Assembly: GCA_963752695.1 (NCBI GenBank)
Contig: CAVVZB010000004.1
Span: forward strand, 180,444-244,443
From: Bog-113 sp963752695
GTDB taxonomy: Bacteria > Acidobacteriota > Terriglobia > Bryobacterales > Bryobacteraceae
Direction: 5' to 3'
DNA: 64,000 nt
The stretch's first letter is position 1. Each line of letters opens with the position of its first letter. Both the position numbers and the translations under genes were made by a program. Below, one piece after another: positions 53,319 to 60,431 of this stretch. The notes beneath the pieces were generated by a model. It was not told the DNA's origin. It did not search any database and saw only the letters and a list, made by a program, of their open reading frames with translations.

Positions 53319-54863
53319 ATGTTTTCGTCAGACCAGCCCTTCTCACGCCCCCTCCGACGCCGCTGGTGTCCTTCGGGAATGCGCTACCCGCCCCATCTTT
53401 CGACCGGCGTTCTCGCCCCATCCGTTAGCCCTTGCTACGCCCTCCTTATTAATCCTTTCTATCCGAAAGATCCCCACGCCAGCTTTGGCAAACATGTCCT
53501 CACGCCGACCTTGGCGCTCACTAGCTTTGCGGCCACGACTCCGTCCCACTGGCGCCTCCGCTACTGGGATGAAAATCTGCTGGGCGGCCATCCGCCATGC
53601 TCCCCCTTCCCTGAAGTAGTGGGTATCACCGTACACCTCACCTTTGCCGCCCGCGCGTTCGAGCTAGCCGACTGGTATCGCCTCCGCGGCAGCAAAGTAA
53701 TTTTGGGGGGCTTGCACGTCCTGTCCTGTCCGGCGGAATGTGCACCCCATGCCGACTCTCTCGCACTCGGCGATGGTGTCCAACTCTGGCCCCGCATCCT
53801 CCCCGATATTGAATCCGGCAACTTAAAGGCTGCTTACTCCGCTACTTATAAGACTGATTACCGGCAAGACCCGGCCCCTCGCCGCGCCCTCCTGCCCCGC
53901 AAGAGTTTTCTTACTACGACCAGTCTCATCGCCACTCGCGGCTGCCACAACCGTTGCGACTTCTGTTACCTTGCCACCGAAGGTCTTCGCATGCCATACC
54001 GCATGCGAGATCCCGCCCAAGTGGCTGCCGAGTTCCAAGCGAACGATACACCCTACGCCGTCTTCATCGACAATAACCTTGGTTCCCGCCGCGATTACCT
54101 GCACGCCCTTTGTCGCGCATTGAAGCCAATAGATAAGATCTGGAGTGCCGCGGTGACCATCGATGTTACTGACGATCCCGCCCTGGTCCGCGCCATGGCC
54201 TTATCGGGCTGCACAGGCGTATTTGTCGGGTTCGAGTCGCTTAACGACCAGAATCTCTCCGAGGCTCACAAAAAGACTCCCAAAGCCAGCGACTACTCTC
54301 GCCGTGTCAAACTCCTGCACGCTCATGGCATTCAAGTTAACGGCAGCTTTGTGCTTGGCTTCGACCATGACCGCAAAGACGTCTTTGTGCGGACCGCCGA
54401 GTGGATTGAGGATAATCGGCTCGAATGCGCCACCTTCCACATTCTTACGCCGTATCCGGCAACTCCGCTCTTCCGGCAGATGGAGCTCAAAGGCCGTCTT
54501 CTTCATCGCGACTGGAGGCTGTACGACACCGCGCACGCAGTCTTTCAGCCTCTCCACATGTCGCCCGAAGAGCTCGAACAAGGCTATGGGTGGCTTTACG
54601 AGCGCCTGTTTTCGACTGCTTCCATCTGGCGCCGGCGCCCGGAAGATTGGCACGCGATCGCGCCCTACTTGGCCATGTCTTACTTATACAAGCGATCCAA
54701 CCGCTTGTGGCACTTTCTCATTCGCCATGGCCTCGTCAATCGTGTTTGGATGCCTCTGGTTGAGATAACTCGACAACGCCACCTCCGCTACCGCCGCGAG
54801 TTAGAAACCCGGCACATTGACACCATCCACCCTGCCGGAACAGTCGTCTCCCCCGGAGTCTAG
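53319..54863 (+). CDS. B12-binding-type radical SAM protein
   Basis: The 514-residue protein begins with a divergent Rossmann domain of the cobalamin-binding kind (about 40-165, VVGITVHLTFAARAFELADW, SKVILGGLHVLSCPAE). The radical SAM barrel follows with the cluster motif RGCHNRCDFC (Cys209, Cys213, Cys216), and then SGCTGVFVGFESL and GSFVLGFDHD. The family uses SAM and often cobalamin for methylations or rearrangements; no substrate is evident. Third codon positions are strongly C-rich, giving the coding strand more C than G, unlike its plus-strand neighbours. This may point to separate origin. It seems monocistronic. Confidence 0.82.
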   Translation: MFSSDQPFSRPLRRRWCPSGMRYPPHLSTGVLAPSVSPCYALLINPFYPKDPHASFGKHVLTPTLALTSFAATTPSHWRLRYWDENLLGGHPPCSPFPEVVGITVHLTFAARAFELADWYRLRGSKVILGGLHVLSCPAECAPHADSLALGDGVQLWPRILPDIESGNLKAAYSATYKTDYRQDPAPRRALLPRKSFLTTTSLIATRGCHNRCDFCYLATEGLRMPYRMRDPAQVAAEFQANDTPYAVFIDNNLGSRRDYLHALCRALKPIDKIWSAAVTIDVTDDPALVRAMALSGCTGVFVGFESLNDQNLSEAHKKTPKASDYSRRVKLLHAHGIQVNGSFVLGFDHDRKDVFVRTAEWIEDNRLECATFHILTPYPATPLFRQMELKGRLLHRDWRLYDTAHAVFQPLHMSPEELEQGYGWLYERLFSTASIWRRRPEDWHAIAPYLAMSYLYKRSNRLWHFLIRHGLVNRVWMPLVEITRQRHLRYRRELETRHIDTIHPAGTVVSPGV

Positions 54864-55141
54864 CCCATTACGCTCTTATGATTTTAATTAGGGTACTTCG
54901 GACGTGTTTTGACGTTTACGTTAAGCCCGACTCGATAAGAGTTGAAAAGAGTGCTTTCTAAGAAGTTGTTTCGTGAGCAAGAACGGGGAACGAGACTAAG
55001 AACGGCCGAGAAAGGAGATCACCAGCACGGGCGCGCGATAGTGCAACCCGCAAACAAGGAACATGAGCTATGCGGTCACTAAGAACCGTGTTGTTCTTAA
55101 GTGATTAGGCCATAGCCGAGGTGCTGCGCATGGCGGTTTGC
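54864..55141. other. Intergenic region before the small mobile element
   Basis: I see no gene, tRNA or convincing structure in these 278 bases. Composition changes to A/T-richer than the preceding gene. The total gap to the next gene is 529 bases, the rest being part of the element described next. Confidence 0.4.
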
Positions 55142-55160
55142 GGTAGTGGGTCAGTTTGAA
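55142..55160 (+). repeat. Left 19-bp terminal repeat
   Basis: GGTAGTGGGTCAGTTTGAA; matched by an inverted copy with one mismatch at 55784-55802 and a direct copy with two mismatches at 55693-55711. Confidence 0.7.
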
Positions 55161-55392
55161 CTTCTGATCCAAGGTGGCCCTTGGCATTTATTCCCGTGGC
55201 TCAGTTGGGAGTGAAAAACGTGCGCCCACTTTTTGTAGGCGGATCGCGCGGCCTTACGATTCTCTCCAGTGGGAACACTTTGGGCTAGATCTGCGCATCT
55301 ATCTCGCTCCCTTGACGCTGCTTCCGTCTGCGCGGCTAGGGTTTCGCAAACCACGCAGGGGTGAAGTGTCTGTGATATGCCATAATCCTAGC

Positions 55393-55638
55393 ATGCCAAC
55401 CCGCTCAAGCAAGGATCACGACTTTACGCGGACGGCGCTCAGCGTCGTAGAGCAAGCCATTGGGGAGCAATGGGACGGAACGCCGTTGCCGGATAAGGAT
55501 GCTGGCAAGAATCCAGCTGCGGTAGCGTTAGGAAAGCTGGGCGGCGCGAAAGGTGGCGCGGCGCGGGCGGCGGCGTTGAGCCCAAAGAAGAGGTCGGCTA
55601 TTGCGAAGAAAGCGGCTAGGGCGCGCTGGTCGCGCTAG
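55393..55638 (+). CDS. Small basic KGG-like protein, function unknown
   Basis: The 81-residue protein has an acidic middle (GEQWDGTPLPDKDAGKNP) and a very basic C-terminus, KLGGAKGGAARAAALSPKKR and ending KKAARARWSR. Proteins with this ALGKLGGxKGGxARA pattern are common as small orphans in soil bacteria and on plasmids, and have no assigned function; the tail suggests nucleic-acid binding. The inner ATG (PTRSSKD) is chosen over a longer frame beginning at 55174, whose first 70 residues look non-coding. It lies within the small element. Confidence 0.6.
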   Translation: MPTRSSKDHDFTRTALSVVEQAIGEQWDGTPLPDKDAGKNPAAVALGKLGGAKGGAARAAALSPKKRSAIAKKAARARWSR

Positions 55639-55692
55639 GTGGGATCTTCGTCGTAGTGGTCGGACATCTCACGCTCGCGGATATCAAGATTG

Positions 55693-55711
55693 GGTAATGG
55701 GTCAGTTCGAA
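55693..55711 (+). repeat. Internal copy of the terminal repeat
   Basis: GGTAATGGGTCAGTTCGAA, differing from the left end at two positions and in the same orientation. Confidence 0.6.
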
Positions 55712-55783
55712 ATTTCAGTTATCAGGGAGAAGAATGATCGGGCTACTTGAGGCAATCGAGCCACAATCGACCAGCCCAGCAGT

Positions 55784-55802
55784 TTCAAACTGATCCACTA
55801 CC
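55784..55802 (-). repeat. Right 19-bp terminal repeat, inverted
   Basis: On the minus strand it reads GGTAGTGGATCAGTTTGAA, one mismatch from the left end. 87 bases of unassigned sequence separate it from the IS3-type end at 55890. Confidence 0.7.
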
Positions 55803-55940
55803 CGGTTTGCACGCGTCGAGTCAGGCTGTCGATATTCGCCTTCGTCAACCTCGTACTCGTTCTAAGAGCTTAGAACCAGACGCCTCCATTGACCTGCCCC
55901 CAAACTCCGCACACTGCATGATACAAAACGCTCCGGTCGC

Positions 55941-56894
55941 TTAGTAAGTCACTTCGCCCTCTTGATAGGGATGTTGACCGCGGCGGGAAGCCGGGGTCAA
56001 GGTCGAGCGTAGCGAGCCGTCAGGGGAGCCTTGACCCCGGATTTCCGACGCGGTACCCGATGGTGCGGAGGGCGAAGTGACGCCGGTCCGGCCCGTCGCA
56101 AACGCCGCTGGGGTGAGATATCCCAGTCCCGAGTGCGGACGCTCTTCGTTGTACTCGCTCTTCCACGCCGCTGTCTTCGTGCGCGCATCGAACAGGTTGC
56201 GGAACCAGCTCACATTGAGAAACTCGTCCCGGAGTTTTCCGTTGAAGCTCTCCACTCGCCCGTTCTGCATCGGACGCCCTGGTTGGATGTGGACCAGTTC
56301 AATGCGATGTTCCAAACACCATGCCAGGAAGTGCCGGCTGGTGAACTCCGGGCCGTTATCGCATCGGATCCGTTGCGGCCGCCCGCGCTGTGTAATCGCC
56401 TGGTCGAGTGTGCGCGTCACCCGCCGGCTGGCGAAACTGGTCTCCACTTCCAGCGCCAGGCATTCCCGCGTGTACGCGTCCACGATGCTCAAGATCCGGA
56501 AGTGGCGCCCGCTCGCCACCGCGTCCGAGACGAAGTCCACAGCCCACTCTTCATTGGCTTCGGTCACCTTCCGCAGGGGGTGCCCGACGCGGATCAGACG
56601 CTTGCGCGACTTCCTCTTCACCGCTAGGCCGGCTTCTTTGTAGACCCGGTAGACGCGCTTGTGATTCACCGCTTGTCCACTCCGCAGCAGCAGCACATGC
56701 AGCCGCCGGTAGCCGAACCGCGGTTTCTCCCGCGCCAGTCCGACCAGCTTCTCTTTGAGCGCTTCGTCCGACTTCCGCGCTCGGTATCGGAACGTGCTCA
56801 CCGGCAGCCCGACCAGCCCGCAAGCCCGCCGCTCACTGAAGGCGTACTCCTTTCGGAGATGCTCCACAGCGGCCTTCATATCTGGGAGCCCCAT
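55941..56894 (-). CDS. IS3-family transposase OrfB (DDE integrase-type)
   Basis: The 317-residue frame holds the HTH_21 segment (ACGLVGLPVSTFRYRAR, LAREKPRFGYRRLHVLL) and the rve/DDE core. The catalytic residues are in WAVDFVSD, RCDNGPEF and VESFNGKLRDE, and the end of the core has SEYNEERPHSGLGY. It would be made as an OrfAB fusion after -1 frameshifting in orfA. The C-terminal 50 residues extend beyond the usual end and are Gly/Pro/Ser-rich. All three acidic catalytic residues are present, so it may be active. Confidence 0.9.
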   Translation of the reverse strand: MGLPDMKAAVEHLRKEYAFSERRACGLVGLPVSTFRYRARKSDEALKEKLVGLAREKPRFGYRRLHVLLLRSGQAVNHKRVYRVYKEAGLAVKRKSRKRLIRVGHPLRKVTEANEEWAVDFVSDAVASGRHFRILSIVDAYTRECLALEVETSFASRRVTRTLDQAITQRGRPQRIRCDNGPEFTSRHFLAWCLEHRIELVHIQPGRPMQNGRVESFNGKLRDEFLNVSWFRNLFDARTKTAAWKSEYNEERPHSGLGYLTPAAFATGRTGVTSPSAPSGTASEIRGQGSPDGSLRSTLTPASRRGQHPYQEGEVTY

Positions 56895-57157
56895 CCGTTT
56901 TTTCGGATCACTGACTGCAGCGCGTCCTTGTCCAGGCTGAGATCGGCCACCAGCTTTTTCAGCCGCGCATTCTCATCCCGGAGCTGCTTGGCTTCCTGGA
57001 TCTCGCTGACATCCATGCCGCCGTACTTCGCTTTCCAGGCATAGATCGTATATGTGCTGACGCCCGCTTCCCGCGCTACATCGGCGGCTTTCCGCCCCGC
57101 GTCGAGTTGTTGCAGCGCCCCCAGAATCGCTGCTTCGCTGTGCTTGCTCTTCGGCAT
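56876..57157 (-). CDS. IS3-family transposase OrfA (HTH)
   Basis: The 93-residue protein is the HTH_Tnp_1 protein of IS407-type elements: ILGALQQLDAGRKAADVAREAGVSTYTIYAWKAKYGG, followed by a leucine-zipper-like ENARLKKLVADLSL. Near its end CGA-AAA-AAC (T6 at 56898-56903 on the plus strand) within ATCCG/CGGAT arms is a classic slippery site for a -1 shift into orfB, which overlaps it by 19 bases. Confidence 0.9.
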   Translation of the reverse strand: MPKSKHSEAAILGALQQLDAGRKAADVAREAGVSTYTIYAWKAKYGGMDVSEIQEAKQLRDENARLKKLVADLSLDKDALQSVIRKNGWGSQI

Positions 57158-57222
57158 TCCTCTTCCCCTTTCCTTCGTCCAAAATCATATTCGACTTTGT
57201 GCGGTTTTTGGGGAGCAGGTCA

Positions 57223-57440
57223 GTCCCGTCGGGATCTTGACAACGGCGGGAAGGCTCCTGTTTACCGGCGATGGAGCGCAGCATCTGGTAGCGTTTGATC
57301 CCGCGAACGGTAAAATTCTCTGGCACGCGGGTCTATCGGATGACGTGAGCAACGGGCCCGAAACTTACTTACTTGATGGCCAGCAATATCTTGTAGTGGG
57401 GGCGGGCGATTCCTTATACTCGTTCGCCGTCGAACCTTGA
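57223..57440 (+). pseudogene. C-terminal fragment of a PQQ-dependent dehydrogenase-like propeller protein
   Basis: Directly from the IS end the frame reads SPVGILTTAGRLLFTGDG, then LVAFDPANGKILWHAG, YLLDGQQYLVVGAGDSLYSFA and a stop. This is the last blade of a PQQ-binding beta-propeller (quinoprotein alcohol dehydrogenase type). About 70 residues remain of a protein usually longer than 500, and the N-terminal part is not on the other side of the IS in this window. It is a remnant without function. Confidence 0.75.
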
Positions 57441-57529
57441 GAACCGAAAGCTATTCTGCAATCTTGTGAGCTCACAAGACCGGTCGCGCTGGCCGAAACC
57501 GCATACTGTCAGAGATTACCAACGTTGGC

Positions 57530-58765
57530 CTAAAAGACAAAGCAGTCCAACAGATTTCCGATATCCGCACGTCCGTCGCGCGGCGGTGCCGGCGGCCCGA
57601 ATGGCTGGCCTTTAGCGGCGTCGTTATTCGCTCCGGGCGTTTGCGCATCGAACTGATGATTGATGGATGCCAGTGTAGGCAATCCAAAGATCGCCTCCAC
57701 AAACTTGAGAATGGAGCCGTGCTCATTCTGCACCGGAGAGAGGTAGCCCGGCTTGGCGTATGGGGAGATCACCCACGTTGGCACGCGAATGCCTGCACCA
57801 TAGGCGTCAAAGACCGGCGGAGTTACGTGATCAAAGAAGCCGCCGCCTTCGTCATAAGTGAAAATATACGCAGCGGTTTTCCAGTATGACGATTTCATCA
57901 GCGCGTTGATGAACCCCTTCTGGTTCGCCGCGCCGATTCCAATCGGGTAAGGCGGATGTTCTCCGTTCAGGTCATTTGTCATTAGGAATGAGACCTGCGG
58001 AAGGGTGCCGGATTTCAAATCGTTCTCGTAATCGTCGTCGGTGTAGTTGTTGACGCGGGGATCCTGATACCACTTCTGAAAGAACTGAAAGTGGTTATCG
58101 CAAACGCCCGTGCCTACGATGCAGGTCCCGCCGTCGTTGTAGACCTTCCAGGTAATTCCGTGTATGTCGAGAAGATCCAGAATGCAGGGATAGGTTAGTG
58201 AGCCAACGGCAATCGTGTTGGTCGTGTTTCCGCCCGAAGTTCCTGCAGCCAAGTAGAGTCGGTTCGGATAAGTCTCGCTAAGCACCGAGCAGAAGTAATT
58301 GGCGCACAGCGAGAACTTGCTAAAAAGGGAATAGTAATAAGACAGATCGCTCTGATTGTAATAACCAAGGGCCCCGGAGCCGTTAGCAATATAGAAGCCG
58401 TTCATGGCCCCCTTGTCCCACTCCTGGTGAATGTGCGCCCAATCGTGATTGGGATTGGGCGAGATCCCCGAAGTGAGATGACCGGGCAACACCGTGCCTC
58501 CGTGTCCATCAGGCTGCGAATATCCAGCCGGTACGCCGAACGAACCAGCGAAAGGAGCATAGCCGTAGTAATGGTCAAAAGAGCGATTCTCGTTACAACA
58601 GATCAGAACGTTCTTGATGGGGTAAGTTCCCGTGGGCCCGATTTCAATATCCACTTGCGCCTGTAGTTGCCTGAGTGGAAGTTGAGCGCCAAGACCCGCG
58701 AGGCCCAGCAGGGACGTTCGCCGAAGCAATTCGCGGCGCGAGCATCGATTTCGATCTAGAATCAC
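57530..58765 (-). CDS. Tat-exported phosphoesterase (phospholipase C/acid phosphatase family)
   Basis: The 411-residue protein begins MILDRNRCSRRELLRRTSLL, a twin-arginine signal, then shows NRSFDHYYG at about 60-70, the hallmark of the PF04185 phosphoesterases (phospholipase C, AcpA). It also has HIHQEWDKGAMNGF, FTYDEGGGFFDHVTPP and GIRVPTWVISPYAKPG with the metal ligands. It would hydrolyse phosphate esters outside the cytoplasm. The GTG at 58765 gives a compact Tat leader; an ATG at 58831 would add 22 residues. It is convergent with the PQQ fragment. Confidence 0.86.
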   Translation of the reverse strand: MILDRNRCSRRELLRRTSLLGLAGLGAQLPLRQLQAQVDIEIGPTGTYPIKNVLICCNENRSFDHYYGYAPFAGSFGVPAGYSQPDGHGGTVLPGHLTSGISPNPNHDWAHIHQEWDKGAMNGFYIANGSGALGYYNQSDLSYYYSLFSKFSLCANYFCSVLSETYPNRLYLAAGTSGGNTTNTIAVGSLTYPCILDLLDIHGITWKVYNDGGTCIVGTGVCDNHFQFFQKWYQDPRVNNYTDDDYENDLKSGTLPQVSFLMTNDLNGEHPPYPIGIGAANQKGFINALMKSSYWKTAAYIFTYDEGGGFFDHVTPPVFDAYGAGIRVPTWVISPYAKPGYLSPVQNEHGSILKFVEAIFGLPTLASINHQFDAQTPGANNDAAKGQPFGPPAPPRDGRADIGNLLDCFVF

Positions 58766-59164
58766 AAAGTCATTATATGGAAACTGTTTGCGCTTTTCAG
58801 CGAGCCAGCGAGTATACGCCAACAATGGCATTGAACTTCATCGGGTTCTCGAGTACTTAATTCATAGTTGCACTGTCTGAGTGATCGAGTGTGAAAGACT
58901 CGGGCTGTCATTGGGATCTCCGCCGTATGCCGCTGTTATGCCGTGTGGCGGACGGTTCATGACAGCGGATCGGTCAACCGTTAATGCCGAGGAAGCGGGC
59001 GTACGTTTCGGCAAGACTCTCCCGAGTTTCCTGCACGACGCCAAAGCTCAGGAGGGACGCGCGAATCTGATCGCACACGAGATCGGATCGGGCGTTCTCC
59101 ACGGCAGGTCGCGGAATGCCGGGACGGTCTTCAGCTTGGCTTCGAGCCCGTATAGCCAAACAAT
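58766..59164. other. Intergenic region between the phosphoesterase and the lone transposase
   Basis: I see no recognisable gene on either strand in these 399 bases; short open frames have no family features. Part may be truncated chromosomal sequence beside the transposase gene. No inverted repeat bounding that transposase was found here. Confidence 0.35.
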
Positions 59165-60169
59165 TCATGCGGCCCGGCAGCAATAGCTGAGCAGGCAGCC
59201 GAGTCGCTGGCTTTTACGGACTTGCTGATACCCGGGCTGCAACGGTTCTGCTTTTGGAAACAGCAGAAGGTTGTCTTTACCCTGATGGTTTCGCTCGGCA
59301 TGGAAATGAGTTAGATATTCCATGAGCGCTCGGCGCAGCGACTCTTCGCCGAACAAGATGAGCTTGCCCAGGCATCCTTCTTTCACCGATTGCACCCAGC
59401 GCTCCGCAAACGCGTTTAGGTTCGGGCTGCGGGCCGGTAGGGCGAGGCACTTCACTCCCTCCGACTCTAGAATGGATCTAAAACTCGCGCAGAACTTGGT
59501 GTCGCGGTCGTGCAGAACGTAGCGTTGATTCCGCAGGTATCCGGATTCGTCGACTGCATTGCGCGCCATCTGCTCCATCCATACTGTGTCGGGATGTTTC
59601 GTTATTCCGGCCAAATGCACTCGCCGGCTCTCCAACTGAACGAAGAAAAGAACGTAGTAGGTGGCCAGCCCGCGCCAGGTCAGCACTTCGACAGTAAAGA
59701 AGTCGATTCCGGCGAGCACCGCCATCTGAGCCGCGATGAAGTCCTTCCAGGTCGTCGTCTGGCTTCGCTTCGGTGCCGGAGCGATGCCGTGACGCCGGAG
59801 AATGTTTCCGACTGTCTGGTCGGAAACCGAGTAGCCGAGGTTCGAAAGCGCTCCGACGATTCGGTCGTAGCCCCAGCCGGAGTTCTCTTTGGCCATCCGG
59901 ACGATGAGATCCATGACTTCTCGGGCAAGTGGCGGACGGCCGATGTTCTTGCGTTGCTTCGATCCATCGAACTTCTGGGCAACGAGCCGGCGATACCAGG
60001 CGAGAATCGTTTCCGGCTTGGCAACGATGGCAACTTCTGACAGCGCTTTCAGGCTCAAGCGTTTCGGCAAGTGAGACCGGAGAATCCGGTTTTCGGCGGC
60101 CAGATACTCGTTCTGGAGCAAGAGTTTCTGATTTACCGGCCAGTAACATACGCCAGAAGACAGGCCCAC
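59165..60169 (-). CDS. Lone integrase-core (rve) transposase
   Basis: The 334-residue protein has an N-terminal HTH region (PETILAWYRRLVAQKFDGSKQ, then GRPPLAREVMDLIVRMAKEN, GYDRIVGALSNLGYSV). Its DDE core has AGIDFFTVEVL, HDRDTKFCASF and FAERWVQSVKEGCLG. Homologues I know of carry about 18 more residues between the ENRILRSHL and KALSEVA segments, so an internal deletion is possible. No terminal repeats or orfA partner are visible. The IS family is unassigned. Confidence 0.75.
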   Translation of the reverse strand: MGLSSGVCYWPVNQKLLLQNEYLAAENRILRSHLPKRLSLKALSEVAIVAKPETILAWYRRLVAQKFDGSKQRKNIGRPPLAREVMDLIVRMAKENSGWGYDRIVGALSNLGYSVSDQTVGNILRRHGIAPAPKRSQTTTWKDFIAAQMAVLAGIDFFTVEVLTWRGLATYYVLFFVQLESRRVHLAGITKHPDTVWMEQMARNAVDESGYLRNQRYVLHDRDTKFCASFRSILESEGVKCLALPARSPNLNAFAERWVQSVKEGCLGKLILFGEESLRRALMEYLTHFHAERNHQGKDNLLLFPKAEPLQPGYQQVRKSQRLGCLLSYCCRAA

Positions 60170-60431
60170 TTGTTATCGGTCATCGCGAGCGACCATCATC
60201 GCAGTTCAGGCGAACGAATGAGTTCGGCTCTTTTCTCCATACGGGGCAGCCTGCGCGTTAATTCCGGTCACCCTCGCGTCAGTCATCCTATTCAGATAAA
60301 GTGCAGCATCCGCCTGCGCCGCAGCCGACTTTAAGACATGGCTCTGGTGCTGGGACGCGCAGCTCCTCAAAGGCCATACAACACCAGCATTGGCAACGAA
60401 TCGCGGTTAGGCGTCCCGTTGCCATCGGGGT

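Larger units (their letters stand above)
55142..55802. mobile_element. Small element with 19-bp inverted ends and a passenger gene (candidate non-autonomous transposon)
   Basis: The left end GGTAGTGGGTCAGTTTGAA (55142-55160) and the inverted right end (55784-55802) match at 18 of 19 positions. A third copy in the left orientation (17/19) lies inside at 55693-55711. The end sequence recalls those of IS21-type elements, which carry repeated terminal motifs, but I cannot confirm a family. No transposase lies inside; the only gene is the 81-aa basic protein. An alternative reading is two partly overlapping remnants. The element is 87 bases from an IS3-type insertion. Confidence 0.45.
55890..57222 (-). 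mobile_element. IS3-family insertion sequence (IS407-like)
   Basis: The element of about 1333 bases is bounded by inverted repeats starting TGACCTGC: TGACCTGCCCCCAAACTCCG at 55890 and, on the other strand from 57222, TGACCTGCTCCCCAAAAACC. It contains overlapping orfA and orfB on the minus strand with an A-AAA-AAC slippery heptamer. Flanking bases (CCAT on the left, GTCC on the right) are not duplicated. The right boundary coincides with a truncated PQQ-propeller gene, so a deletion or recombination followed insertion. Confidence 0.85.

Noticed and set aside
55190..55262. A tRNA-like D-arm (GTGGCTCAGTTGGGAG) near 55196
   Set aside because: No T arm with TTCGA and no acceptor stem could be paired; not a tRNA gene.
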